From NCBI GenBank assembly GCA_002084955.1, contig MZGJ01000010.1, positions 1 through 37,644 on the forward strand: a stretch of DNA of 37,644 bases, in the 5' to 3' direction. A program made the position numbers and the translations under genes. The notes under the pieces are model-generated. The model searched no databases. It was not told where the DNA came from and saw nothing but the letters and a program-made list of their open reading frames with translations. This document shows, in pieces, positions 1 to 9,304 of the stretch (its first letter is position 1; the number at the start of each line of letters is the position of its first letter). This DNA is from a candidate division CPR3 bacterium 4484_211. GTDB lineage: Bacteria; Patescibacteriota; 4484-211.

Positions 1-119
1 AACCAAACAGAGTTTAGTGTTTGATGTCTGTTTGAGATTAGTATCAGATTGTTAAAGAGCTAAATTGTCATAAATTTTGCCTCTTGACTTTTGATAGCTA
101 GTCTCGAAAGGTTTTTTTG

Positions 120-680
120 CTATAGTCCAAGTTCACCGGCAATTTTTTGCATTCCGCTAAGGACAATTTCAATATGTTTTTTAAGTGGCACTTTGATCTC
201 CTGAGCTCCGCGTTCAATTTCTTTGCGATTTACCCCGGCGGCAAAACTGGGAGAATTCCATTTTTTAAGAACCGATTCCACGGTAACTTCGCTCAGCTTT
301 TTGGTGGGACGGACCAGAGCTGTAGCGACAATTAGACCGGTTAATTCGTCAACAGCTCTTAAGGTTTTGGCCATTAAAGTTTTGGCTTTGACATTAAAGC
401 CAAATCCATGGGCGGCGACGGCGTTTACCAGATCTTCGTCGGCGTTAATCTTATTTAACCATTTAATCGTGAATTGTGGATGTTGGTGGGGAAACTTTTC
501 GTAGTCGGCGTCATGAATTAGTCCGGCCACAGCCCATTTTTCCCTTTCTTCCTTGGGAATCTTAAAATAATTGGCGTATGCCAGCATGGCTGCCTCTACC
601 GCCAGGCAGTGTTTGATGAGATTTTTGTTCTGCATCAGCTCATTTAATTTTTCCCAAGCCTGTTGTCGGGTGATTTTCAT
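120..680 (-). CDS. HD-domain (HDIG-like) hydrolase
   Basis: 186 aa ORF with HCLAVEAAM...GLIHDADYEK and a downstream AAHG motif typical of HDIG-type proteins. Confidence 0.8.
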   Translation of the reverse strand: MKITRQQAWEKLNELMQNKNLIKHCLAVEAAMLAYANYFKIPKEEREKWAVAGLIHDADYEKFPHQHPQFTIKWLNKINADEDLVNAVAAHGFGFNVKAKTLMAKTLRAVDELTGLIVATALVRPTKKLSEVTVESVLKKWNSPSFAAGVNRKEIERGAQEIKVPLKKHIEIVLSGMQKIAGELGL

Positions 681-1037
681 GAATTATGGTTCCGTGCGCT
701 CGATTTTCCTAATTTAGTTCAGGGTTTTACCAAAAGAGTAAAGGTCTTCATGTTATTAGCCAGAGAACAGGCAACTAAAAAGGCACCAAGGTAGGAGGTG
801 TTATGGAGGCAGGAATAGCCGCCTGGCTCTTTTGTGCAATTACCAACAACCGCAGTGCGGTAATACTATCCTATTGCAGGCGCCGCCTTTCGTCAAGAAG
901 TATTCCCCATAAACCAGAAAGCTGTGCTGGCAGGAGGGCGGCTTTCGGTTTTTGGGCTTTCGCTCTTTAAGGAATGGAATCCTGCAAGAAAAATACATCC
1001 GTTTTCAAGGCGTGGAGTTTCATTTCCCAGAAGCACG

Positions 1038-2204
1038 CTAGCTGAAAAATCTGTCCCACAAATTTTTCGGCCGGGAATTGGTTTTTTTGAGTTTCTCAAA
1101 AATTTCTTTCTCGGCCGGACTTAGTTTTTTGGGCGTTTGCAGTTTTATCCTGATGTATTCATCGCCCTTTCCCGTGCCGGAGAGTTTGGGCATGCCCTGG
1201 CCGGATAGTTTAATGACGGCCTCTGCGTCTATGCCGGCGGGTATTTTTATCTTTTTTCTTCCAATCCCGCCCGGCTGACCTGGGTCGATTACGGGGACTT
1301 CAAGAGTGTCTCCGAGAGCCGCCTGAGAAAAAGTAATGGGCAGGTCCAGGTACACATCAGGTCCCCGCCTTTGGAAAATTTTTGACGGCTCTACTTTTAT
1401 CTGGATATATAGGTCTCCGGCCAGACCGCCGTTTTCTCCGGCGTCGCCTTTTTGTCTAAATCTTAGTTTATGTCCCGTCTCTACTCCGGCGGGAATTTTA
1501 ATTTTTAATTTTTCCTGTGCGGCTATGCGTCCTTTGCCGCGGCACTTGGGACAGGGATTCTTGATAATTTCCCCGCTTCCGTGGCAGGTGGGGCAGGTGC
1601 TGATGGTGGCGATTTGTCCCAGAAAGGTGCGGTTTACCTTTTGGACTCTGCCGCTTCCCTGACACTGAGGACAAGAAATTTTACCATTGTTGGCGGCGCC
1701 GCTGCCTTTGCAGGCAAGGCATGGTTTTAGCCGTCGGTAGGCTATCTCATAGTCGGTGCCTTTTACGGCGGCGGCAAAGGGTATTTTTATTGTCTGCAGC
1801 AAATCCCGCCCGGCCTTTTTGGCTCTTTGGCGAGATTTAGATCCTGTCCTTGTCTGGGTAAATGGTGAGCGAAAACCAAAAAATTCTTCAAAAATATCAA
1901 AAGGGTTGGAAAAGCCGGAGAAGTTATAGTCGAAACCGGGGAATCCGTAGGAGGCGCTTTCTGCGCCGGAGAAACTGCCGTTAAAGGCGGCATGTCCTAG
2001 GCGGTCGTAGGCGGCTCTTTTTTGCGAATCGGAAAGTACTTCGTAGGCCTCGTTAATCTCCTTAAACTTTTGCTCAGCGCCGTCTTCTTGGTTGACATCG
2101 GGATGATATTTACGGGCCAGATTGCGGTAGGCTTGTTTTATTTCTTTGTTGGAGGCATCTCGGGAAACTCCGAGAATATCGTAGTAGTCTTTTTTATCGG
2201 GCAC
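1038..2204 (-). CDS. dnaJ: Chaperone DnaJ; J domain with HPD, four CxxCxGxG zinc repeats
   Basis: [13 protein letters not shown]...[38 protein letters not shown]; apparent GTG start. Confidence 0.97.
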   Translation of the reverse strand: MPDKKDYYDILGVSRDASNKEIKQAYRNLARKYHPDVNQEDGAEQKFKEINEAYEVLSDSQKRAAYDRLGHAAFNGSFSGAESASYGFPGFDYNFSGFSNPFDIFEEFFGFRSPFTQTRTGSKSRQRAKKAGRDLLQTIKIPFAAAVKGTDYEIAYRRLKPCLACKGSGAANNGKISCPQCQGSGRVQKVNRTFLGQIATISTCPTCHGSGEIIKNPCPKCRGKGRIAAQEKLKIKIPAGVETGHKLRFRQKGDAGENGGLAGDLYIQIKVEPSKIFQRRGPDVYLDLPITFSQAALGDTLEVPVIDPGQPGGIGRKKIKIPAGIDAEAVIKLSGQGMPKLSGTGKGDEYIRIKLQTPKKLSPAEKEIFEKLKKTNSRPKNLWDRFFS

Positions 2205-2265
2205 ATCAGAATCAAGCTAATCTTCCAGACCGCCTGGTTGGCTGAGGAAAATCAGAGAATATTTG

Positions 2266-4095
2266 TCATTTGTCGTCTTCATCAACAATTTCTCCCTCCA
2301 CGGTTTGACTGCCCGGTTCGGAAGATTTATTTTCGTCGCTTTTGTCTTTTGCTTCCTCCTTTTTTTCTTTTGCCTCGTTCTCTGGCTGCTGGCCGGCCGA
2401 TTGATACATGGCGGCGCCGACTTTCTGCAGGGCCTCGGAAAGAGCCTGATACTCTCTCTTTAGGTCTTCCGCGGAAGCACTTTCCAGTTTGCTTCTTAAT
2501 TGCTCCACCTGCTGGCTGATTTTACTTTTTGTTTCCTGAGGCACTTTGTCTCCGACGTCCTTAAGGGTTTTCTCGGCGGTGTAGCAGAGAGCTTCCGCCT
2601 GGTTTTTAGCTTCAATTCTTTCCTTTTTTTGCTGGTCCTCGGCGGCGTGGGCCTGAGCCTCTTGTCTCATCCGTTCAATTTCTTCTTTGGACAGTCCCGT
2701 GGACCCGGTGATGGTTATTTTCTGTTCTTTGCCGGTAGCCTTGTCTTTGGCAGAAACATTAAGAATGCCGTTGGCGTCAAGATCAAAGGTTACCTCAATT
2801 TGGGGTACACCCCTTGGAGCCGGGGGAATTCCAGATAGAATAAACTTGCCCAGACTTTTGTTATCCGCGGCCATGGGACGTTCCCCTTGGAGGACATTTA
2901 TCTCTACCGAGGTTTGGTTGTCGGCGGCGGTGGAGAAAATTTGAGTTTTAGAGGTGGGGATTGTCGTATTCCTGTCAATTAGGGGGGTGCGCACCCCGCC
3001 CAGGGTTTCAATTCCCAAGGTCAGCGGCGTTACGTCAAGAAGCAGGACCTCTTTAGATTCTCCGGTAAAGACCCCGGCCTGGACTGCCGCTCCAACAGCG
3101 ACTACTTCGTCGGGGTTGATGCCCTTGTGAGGCTCTTTGCCAAAATACTCTTTTACTCTTGCCTGGATTTTGGGCATGCGGGTTTGCCCGCCGACTAGGA
3201 CAACCTCGTCAATTTCGTCGACATTTAATCCGGCATCTTTCAGTGCCGCGCTGCAAACGTTAAAACAGCGGTCAATGAGATCCTCTACCAAGGATTCCAG
3301 TTTGGCGCGGGTTAAAGTTATGGCCAGGTGTTTGGGGCCGCTTTCGTCGGCGGTAATAAAGGGCAGGTTGATTTCCGTTTCCTGACGGGTGGAAAGTTCA
3401 ATTTTGGCCTTTTCGGCTGCATCCCGAAGCCGCTGCAGAGCCTGACTGTCTTTTTTCAAGTCAATACCGGTGTCTTTTCTAAATTCTTCGGTGAGAAAGT
3501 CTATGATCTTTTGATCAAAATCATCGCCGCCCAGATGGGTGTCTCCGTTGGTGGCTAAAACTTGGAAGACGTCACGTTCCTCTTCGCCCTTGGACTCAAT
3601 TTCTAGTATGGAAATATCAAAAGTTCCTCCTCCTAGATCAAAGACGGCAATTCGTTCGTTTTTTTGCTTGCCTAGACCATAGGCTATTACCGCCTCTTCA
3701 ACCTTTTGTCCCAGATAGGCTTCGGCGTCAGCTTTAATTTTTTGTAAAATCATGGCGGAAATTTCTTGGGGCGTGTAAGTTTTGCCTTCCACTTCCACCA
3801 CAGCCATGCCCTCCTTGCCTTCTTTAATGGTGTAGGGAAGCCACTCTTTGTCCCGCTGTACTTCGGGGTCACTGTATTTTCGGCCCATGAGCCGTTTGAT
3901 GGAAAAAATTGTCCGCTTGGGGGCGGCAATGATCTGGCGTTTGGCCACTCGGCCGACAATGTTTTTTACCGGATCAACCACGGAAGGGAACAAGTTCTCT
4001 CCCTCGGAGGAATGAATCACCTTGGGTTGCCCGCCTTCCATGACGGCGACAACACTGTTAGTTGTTCCTAAATCTATGCCTACGATTTTAGACAT
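2266..4095 (-). CDS. dnaK: Chaperone DnaK (Hsp70) with an internal in-frame deletion in the nucleotide-binding domain
   Basis: [22 protein letters not shown]..., [13 protein letters not shown], substrate-binding domain present; the [13 protein letters not shown]...NEPTAAAL block is absent. Confidence 0.96.
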   Translation of the reverse strand: MSKIVGIDLGTTNSVVAVMEGGQPKVIHSSEGENLFPSVVDPVKNIVGRVAKRQIIAAPKRTIFSIKRLMGRKYSDPEVQRDKEWLPYTIKEGKEGMAVVEVEGKTYTPQEISAMILQKIKADAEAYLGQKVEEAVIAYGLGKQKNERIAVFDLGGGTFDISILEIESKGEEERDVFQVLATNGDTHLGGDDFDQKIIDFLTEEFRKDTGIDLKKDSQALQRLRDAAEKAKIELSTRQETEINLPFITADESGPKHLAITLTRAKLESLVEDLIDRCFNVCSAALKDAGLNVDEIDEVVLVGGQTRMPKIQARVKEYFGKEPHKGINPDEVVAVGAAVQAGVFTGESKEVLLLDVTPLTLGIETLGGVRTPLIDRNTTIPTSKTQIFSTAADNQTSVEINVLQGERPMAADNKSLGKFILSGIPPAPRGVPQIEVTFDLDANGILNVSAKDKATGKEQKITITGSTGLSKEEIERMRQEAQAHAAEDQQKKERIEAKNQAEALCYTAEKTLKDVGDKVPQETKSKISQQVEQLRSKLESASAEDLKREYQALSEALQKVGAAMYQSAGQQPENEAKEKKEEAKDKSDENKSSEPGSQTVEGEIVDEDDK

Positions 4096-4192
4096 GTAAT
4101 TTATCGGAATTAGGCAGTTTGCTTTGCTGTAGATTCTGCACTTCGTTGCAATAATTGGGTGATTACTCCCAACTGCCTAATTACCTAGTTGT

Positions 4193-4606
4193 CTAGCTGC
4201 CCACTTTTACTTTCGCCGGTTTTATTACCCGCCCGTGTAATTTATACCCCCTGGCGATAATTCCCACAACCCTTTCTCCGTCACCTTCTGAGACAGCGGC
4301 CTCCATTAGGTGAGGGTCGAAATCATCTCCCATAGAAACGTCAATTTTTTCCACACCGTGTGAAGAGAGAATATTTTGGAGTTGCTGGACAACGATTTCC
4401 AGTCCTTCCCAAACTGCGATCAGGTTTTCAATTAATAAACGGTTGGCAAATTTACGGTGCTCTTCTTTTTCTTTTTCGGTTTGCTTTTTTAGGTTATCAT
4501 AATCTGCCAGCGCACGTCTTAGGCGGTTTTCAAGATCCTTTTTCTCGGTTTCTAATCTTTTTAAATTCTCTTGTGTTTTTGGCGTACCTTTCTTTTGCGG
4601 TGACAT
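4193..4606 (-). CDS. grpE: Nucleotide exchange factor GrpE (short)
   Basis: RALADYDNLKKQ..., FDPHLMEAAV, GYKLHGRVIKPAKVKV; sits between hrcA and dnaK. Confidence 0.9.
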   Translation of the reverse strand: MSPQKKGTPKTQENLKRLETEKKDLENRLRRALADYDNLKKQTEKEKEEHRKFANRLLIENLIAVWEGLEIVVQQLQNILSSHGVEKIDVSMGDDFDPHLMEAAVSEGDGERVVGIIARGYKLHGRVIKPAKVKVGS

Positions 4607-4672
4607 TTTCGCTGACTAAATAATATTATACACCACCGAGCAATAGGCGGGTTTCCTTTTTGTGTCAGCGAA

Positions 4673-5398
4673 TTATGCGCCTTGGCCGAGCTCGTTGATA
4701 AGCTTTTGAAAATACCGGACGCGGGGAATGATATAGCCGTAATTTAATCTCATCGGCCCGAGGATGCCAATGTAACCGGTTCTTCCTCGAGGGAAAGAGA
4801 TTTGACCAAAGACTAGACTGCAGGGATTAAGTCTTTTGTACCCGAGTTCGTCTCCGAGGAGTACATTTACGTCTTTGCTTTCTGGCAGTTTCTCAAAAAT
4901 GGACCTGATAATTTCCACTTCATCCAGGAGTTTTAGTACACTGCGGGTTAAATCGATATCGTAAAATTCGGGGTGATCAAGAATATAGGCCGCCCCGGCG
5001 TAGTAGAGGAAGCTGTTGTCTAAGAGAGCTAGGCTCAGATTTCGTGATTCCTCGGCCAAATCATAAACAGCCTGGCGAAGCATAAGTTGTGGATGTTCCC
5101 TTTTTTCCCAGAGGTGCTGTTTAAAAGAAACCTCGCTGACGACCGGAAGAGCTTCTTCTTCCATTAGATTTTTAATGAAGTGCCGAAAGGCTAGGGAGGT
5201 GGGGATCCGCCCCGCAGAAACATGGGGCTTTTCCAAAAAACCTTCTTCGGTTAAATATGCCATTTCGTTGCGGATAGTGGCGGGGGAAACTCCCAGGGCG
5301 TAATTTTGGAAGATCAACTGAGAGCCAACGGGTTCGGCGTTTTTAATGTATTCTTCAATGATGGCCTTGATTAGTTTTTCCTGCCGCTCGGTTAACAT
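4673..5398 (-). CDS. hrcA: Heat-inducible transcription repressor HrcA (short form)
   Basis: MLTERQEKLIKAIIEEYIKNAEPVGSQ...SPATIRNEMAYLTEEGFLEKPHVSAGRIPT; ATG at 5398 preferred over the in-frame TTG at 5404. Confidence 0.92.
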   Translation of the reverse strand: MLTERQEKLIKAIIEEYIKNAEPVGSQLIFQNYALGVSPATIRNEMAYLTEEGFLEKPHVSAGRIPTSLAFRHFIKNLMEEEALPVVSEVSFKQHLWEKREHPQLMLRQAVYDLAEESRNLSLALLDNSFLYYAGAAYILDHPEFYDIDLTRSVLKLLDEVEIIRSIFEKLPESKDVNVLLGDELGYKRLNPCSLVFGQISFPRGRTGYIGILGPMRLNYGYIIPRVRYFQKLINELGQGA

Positions 5399-5435
5399 TA
5401 TCAAAAGTCTAGCATAAGTGCTAAAGGGGTGTCAA
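5398..5435 (-). promoter_or_regulatory. Predicted hrcA-operon promoter with a degenerate CIRCE-like operator
   Basis: Minus strand: TTGACA (5435-5430), 18-nt spacer, TAGACT (5411-5406); TTAGCACTT-N9-TTTTGATAA resembles CIRCE (left arm 8/9, right arm 5/9). Confidence 0.5.
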
Positions 5436-5845
5436 GGTTGGAGCCTTACGTGACTATTTCAAAATTGGGGGCAGTATTTTTTTAAAGACATTAATTTAGG
5501 GGTTGTTTCCCATAAACGCCATTCGGCAGGAACGGCTCAAACTATCCTTTAACCAGCCCCTATTGTTGAAACAATTACATTTTTAATTGGCCTGAAGACG
5601 TTTGGCATAAAGACGTTACTCAAGTTTTGTAAACTTGACGTGCGGCCGCATAGGAGATTTACAAATTTTTTGGTAAAGGCTTTGAGGATGGGGTAAAAGT
5701 GCTCAACTCAGTTGTCATAGCTTATTACGGCCGGGACATAATCTTTAAGATTTAACTGTGAAGCTCCACCGTCTTGGACGCAGGTGTATTTTTCTTGTAG
5801 GGTTTCATTCCTGTGGAGCGGAACCCTGAATCGAAAGCCATTCAT

Positions 5846-5865
5846 CCACGCCTCTCCCGGCGTGG
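5846..5865 (-). other. Hairpin resembling an IS200/IS605-type right-end hairpin
   Basis: CCACGCC-tctccc-GGCGTGG; minus strand reads GAAAGCCACGCCGGGAGAGGCGTGGATGAATGGC. Confidence 0.25.
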
Positions 5866-5908
5866 CTTTCCACTTCACGGGGAATAGCAAACTTTAGTCT
5901 GCAATCTT

Positions 5909-6035
5909 TGCGCGCACCAATCGTAGTAATAATCATTTGAATGGGGTGACACCCTCAAAAAGGGTGTCACCCCTTCTAAGCGCGCACTAACCGCAGTACC
6001 ACAAAGGCATGCGGCAAGAGTGCGCTATTACAATT
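5909..6035. repeat. REP-like hairpin cluster with flanking imperfect direct repeats
   Basis: GCGCGCACCAATCGTAGTA (5910-5928) and GCGCGCACTAACCGCAGTA (5980-5998) flank a perfect 13-bp inverted repeat GGGGTGACACCCT-CAAAA-AGGGTGTCACCCC (5943-5973); ends GTGCGCTATTACAA. Confidence 0.65.
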
Positions 6036-6088
6036 AAATTGGGCATTTATGGCTCATCCTCTATGTCCCAGATATTGCTAAAAGGTTC

Positions 6089-6124
6089 TTGACAGCCCCT
6101 TTATAATATAAATGTACTTGATAA
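6089..6124 (+). promoter_or_regulatory. Predicted groES promoter, similar in layout to the hrcA promoter
   Basis: TTGACAGCCCCTTTATAATATAAATGTACTTGATAA compared with hrcA TTGACACCCCTTTAGCACTTATGCTAGACTTTTGATAA. Confidence 0.5.
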
Positions 6125-6135
6125 GAGATTGGCGT

Positions 6136-6462
6136 ATGACTAAGACAGCAAGAGCATCTGGCAACATCCTGAAAAAAATTAAACCTCTGGGCGACCGGGT
6201 TTTGGTCCGCCCTATTTCCAAAGAAGAGACCACCGAATCAGGGATTATTATTCCGGACACGGCAAAGGAAGAACGGCCGCAGGAAGGTGAGGTGTTGGCG
6301 GTGGGTCCAGGCAAGCTGAACGAGAAAGGTGAGCGGATTGTTCCTGAAGTTAAAGTGGGCGATAGGGTCATGTTTAAAAAGTATAGTCCGGAGGAATTAA
6401 AGATTGAAGGAGAGGAATTTCTAATTGTCAACGAAAGTGACATCTTGGCGGTGATTGGGTAG
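6136..6462 (+). CDS. groES: Co-chaperonin GroES
   Basis: IKPLGDRVLVRPISKEETTESGIIIPDTAKE...; upstream in-frame ATG at 6112 is possible but overlaps the predicted promoter. Confidence 0.95.
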   Translation: MTKTARASGNILKKIKPLGDRVLVRPISKEETTESGIIIPDTAKEERPQEGEVLAVGPGKLNEKGERIVPEVKVGDRVMFKKYSPEELKIEGEEFLIVNESDILAVIG

Positions 6463-6544
6463 TGTTCTATCTACTTTCACCCTCGGCAGGAATTTTGGCC
6501 GAGTATGCCGACCAAGTTCGGTGTTGAGAGTCCGATTCGCCTAA

Positions 6545-6576
6545 CTGAAAATCCCGCGTCGCGCTTGGATTTTCAG
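6545..6576 (+). other. Inverted repeat immediately upstream of groEL
   Basis: CTGAAAATCC (6545-6554), 12-nt loop, GGATTTTCAG (6567-6576); groEL ATG at 6588. Confidence 0.6.
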
Positions 6577-6587
6577 GGCTTTGTTAA

Positions 6588-8210
6588 ATGCCTAAGCAAA
6601 TTATTTATTCGGAAGAAGCAAGAAAAAGATTAAAATCCGGAGTGGACCAGCTGGCGCTGGCTGTAAAGACAACCCTGGGCCCTAAGGGCAGAAATGTGGC
6701 TTTGGACAAAAGTTTCGGCGGTCCAACGGTAACTCATGACGGGGTGACCGTGGCCAATGAAATTGAGCTAAAGGATAAGTTTGAGAACATGGGAGCCCAG
6801 CTTTTAAAAGAAGCGGCTTCCAAGACCAATGATGTGGCCGGCGATGGGACAACTACCTCGGTGGTTCTGGCCCAGGCCATAGTTAATGAAGGTCTTAAAA
6901 ATATTGCCGCCGGGGTTAACCCGATGAGTTTGCGGTCGGGTATTTTGAGTGCGGCCGGCCAGGTGGCGGAAGAGGTTAAAAGGTTGGCCAGGGATGTTTC
7001 GTCCAGGGAGCAAAAAGCTCAGGTGGCGACGATTTCTGCGGCCGATGCTGAAATTGGGCAGAAGATTGCCGAGGCTTTGGAAAAGGTGGGTAATGAGGGG
7101 GTAGTTACCGTAGAGGAATCCAAGGGGCTGGAATTTGAAATTGACTACCGCGAGGGGATGCAGTTTGACAGAGGCTACAGTTCTCCTTATTTTGTTACCG
7201 ATCCTTCCCGTATGGAGGCGGTGGTTAAAGATGCCTATATTCTAATCACCGACCAAAAAATTTCTGCGCTTAATGATATCCTTCCTCTATTAGAGAATTT
7301 GGTTAAGGTTTCCAAGAACTTTGTAATTATTAGCGAGGATATAGAAGGAGAAGCTTTGGCCACCTTGGTGGTTAATAAGCTGCGTGGAACTTTTAATGTT
7401 TTGGCGGTGAAGGCCCCGGGTTTTGGTGATCGAAGGAAGGCGATGCTGCAGGATATTGCCATTCTCACCGGGGGCGCGGTGATATCTGAAGAGGTTGGAC
7501 GGAAGTTGGAGACGGTAACCGTGGAGGATTTGGGTCGGGCGGACAAAGTTGTTTCTACCAAGGACGAGACAATTATTATCGGCGGGAAGGGCAAAGAGGG
7601 TGATATTCAGGGAAGGATGGATCAGATTCGAGAACAGATTAAGGTTACGGAATCTGACTATGATCGCGAGAAGCTGGAGGAGAGATTGGCCAAGCTGGCT
7701 GGCGGGGTAGCGGTTTTGGGAGTGGGTGCGGCGACGGAGGTGGAGATGAAAGAAAAGAAGCACCGTGTGGAAGATGCGGTGGCGGCTACACGGGCGGCAA
7801 TTGAGGAAGGAATTGTTGCCGGTGGCGGCGTGGCCTTGTTAAGAGCCCGTGAAGTTCTAAAACCAAAAGTGGAAAAGGACGGAGAAGTGGCCTACAGGAT
7901 TGTTTACAAGGCGATGGAGGAGCCGATTAGGCAACTGGCCAAAAATGCCGGTTATGATGACGGTTGGGTGTTGAATGAGGTTATTAAGCGCAAGGATGAT
8001 GAGGGATTTAATGTAAAAACGGGAGAGTTTGTTTCTATGTTTAAAGAAGGAATTATTGATCCGGCTAAAGTTACCCGTTCGGCGCTTTTAAATGCGGCTT
8101 CGGTGGCAGTGATGATTTTAACCACGGAAGCTTTGATAACTGATATCCCTGAAGAAAAGAAAGAAACTCCTGCCATGCCGCCCGGCGCCGGTGGGATGGG
8201 AGGGATGTAG
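6588..8210 (+). CDS. groEL: Chaperonin GroEL
   Basis: [16 protein letters not shown]-terminal [11 protein letters not shown]. Confidence 0.98.
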   Translation: MPKQIIYSEEARKRLKSGVDQLALAVKTTLGPKGRNVALDKSFGGPTVTHDGVTVANEIELKDKFENMGAQLLKEAASKTNDVAGDGTTTSVVLAQAIVNEGLKNIAAGVNPMSLRSGILSAAGQVAEEVKRLARDVSSREQKAQVATISAADAEIGQKIAEALEKVGNEGVVTVEESKGLEFEIDYREGMQFDRGYSSPYFVTDPSRMEAVVKDAYILITDQKISALNDILPLLENLVKVSKNFVIISEDIEGEALATLVVNKLRGTFNVLAVKAPGFGDRRKAMLQDIAILTGGAVISEEVGRKLETVTVEDLGRADKVVSTKDETIIIGGKGKEGDIQGRMDQIREQIKVTESDYDREKLEERLAKLAGGVAVLGVGAATEVEMKEKKHRVEDAVAATRAAIEEGIVAGGGVALLRAREVLKPKVEKDGEVAYRIVYKAMEEPIRQLAKNAGYDDGWVLNEVIKRKDDEGFNVKTGEFVSMFKEGIIDPAKVTRSALLNAASVAVMILTTEALITDIPEEKKETPAMPPGAGGMGGM

Positions 8211-8235
8211 CTTCAGAAAGAATTCCTAGCTGTTG

Positions 8236-9165
8236 TTAATTTAGGTTGCATTGAGTTGGAGTTAGCCCAAGGGAGTGGAGCTTTTGCCGGTATTTTTTGA
8301 TTGTTTTCCTTCTTTGGTCATCGGGATGGAACATGAGCAGGGTCTCGGTAATAGTTTCGGTGGTGCGTTTAGACGACATGTAGTTGAGCTGTAGTTTTTT
8401 AGCTAAATGCTCAAAGAAGTTGAGAACTGATGATTGGCGGCCGGTAGCCGGCGACTGAGTTTTCCGCCTCTTGATTTTTAATTTTTCACTTTTCATTTTT
8501 AATTTATTACCCCACCAGTTTGGCAGCCATTCCTTCATCCAGCTGTTGGAGGTTAAAAATTTTTCATAAGTTTGGTCTCGGTTTAAAATGGGTTTCATTT
8601 GGGCAATTTCCCTGGCGGTGAACAGGTCGTGGTGAGGCAGTTTTAGATTTTGGGAATCCAGGTACATATTGGGGCAAACTTTGTTTTTAGCCTTTTCCCC
8701 GGCATGATTTCCCGGATGTCGTCTTATTCCCATGAGTTCGGTGGATATTTTTTCTAAAAGGCGGCTTAACCAGAGGCGGCCGGAGGCGGTGATAAAAAGA
8801 AGATCAATATCATGATCCTCCTCGGCATTGCCGGCGGCTACCCCGCCGGTGACGGCAATCATTTTAATCCAGGGGATCAGACCTAACTTTTGGGCAACTT
8901 TTTGGGCTATGGCCTTTTTCTGCTTGGTCCATTTCTGTTTTTCTCTTCTTAGACTTACAATTTCCTCTCTTCCTTTGAGAAAGAAAAGACCATCTAGGAA
9001 ATCTATCTGGGGAACATTATTAATTAGCTCCGGAGAGATTAATTTCGGCGAGTCAAGAGGATAGCCCTCTAAATATTCGTAAAGCTCCTGCGGGTTCAGG
9101 GGAAAATCGAAGATATCAGAGTAGGCAAGCGTTTTAATAATGGCCTCTGATAGTTTTTTATCCAC
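8236..9165 (-). CDS. Nucleotidyltransferase-like protein
   Basis: 309 aa ORF with GGVAAGNAEEDHDIDLLFIT resembling the nucleotidyltransferase-fold GG/GS...DxD motif. Confidence 0.5.
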   Translation of the reverse strand: MDKKLSEAIIKTLAYSDIFDFPLNPQELYEYLEGYPLDSPKLISPELINNVPQIDFLDGLFFLKGREEIVSLRREKQKWTKQKKAIAQKVAQKLGLIPWIKMIAVTGGVAAGNAEEDHDIDLLFITASGRLWLSRLLEKISTELMGIRRHPGNHAGEKAKNKVCPNMYLDSQNLKLPHHDLFTAREIAQMKPILNRDQTYEKFLTSNSWMKEWLPNWWGNKLKMKSEKLKIKRRKTQSPATGRQSSVLNFFEHLAKKLQLNYMSSKRTTETITETLLMFHPDDQRRKTIKKYRQKLHSLGLTPTQCNLN

Positions 9166-9304
9166 ATGGCCATTATATCGCAGGCTAAAAGGAAGTTCGA
9201 TGTAAGGTTATTTAACATATGACCAGACATATCCGATTTTACTTGTAGCACAGCATGCCCAAGGACGGCCCTTAATTCAAGATGCTCTGTGATAAACTAT
9301 CAGT

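Noticed and set aside
2022-2519. 165-aa plus-strand ORF over the dnaJ-dnaK junction
   Set aside because: Antisense to dnaJ and dnaK; no protein-like motif.
5708-5890. 60-aa minus-strand ORF as a TnpB fragment
   Set aside because: No TnpB catalytic motif or zinc finger; only the overlapping hairpin resembles an IS605 end.
5943-5973. Rho-independent terminator
   Set aside because: Strong 13-bp stem but no downstream T-run on either strand and no convergent gene ending there.
5909-6035. CRISPR array based on repeated GCGCGCAC...AGTA units
   Set aside because: Only two imperfect units separated by a large hairpin; no spacer regularity and no cas genes.
7290-7763. 157-aa minus-strand ORF
   Set aside because: Antisense to groEL.
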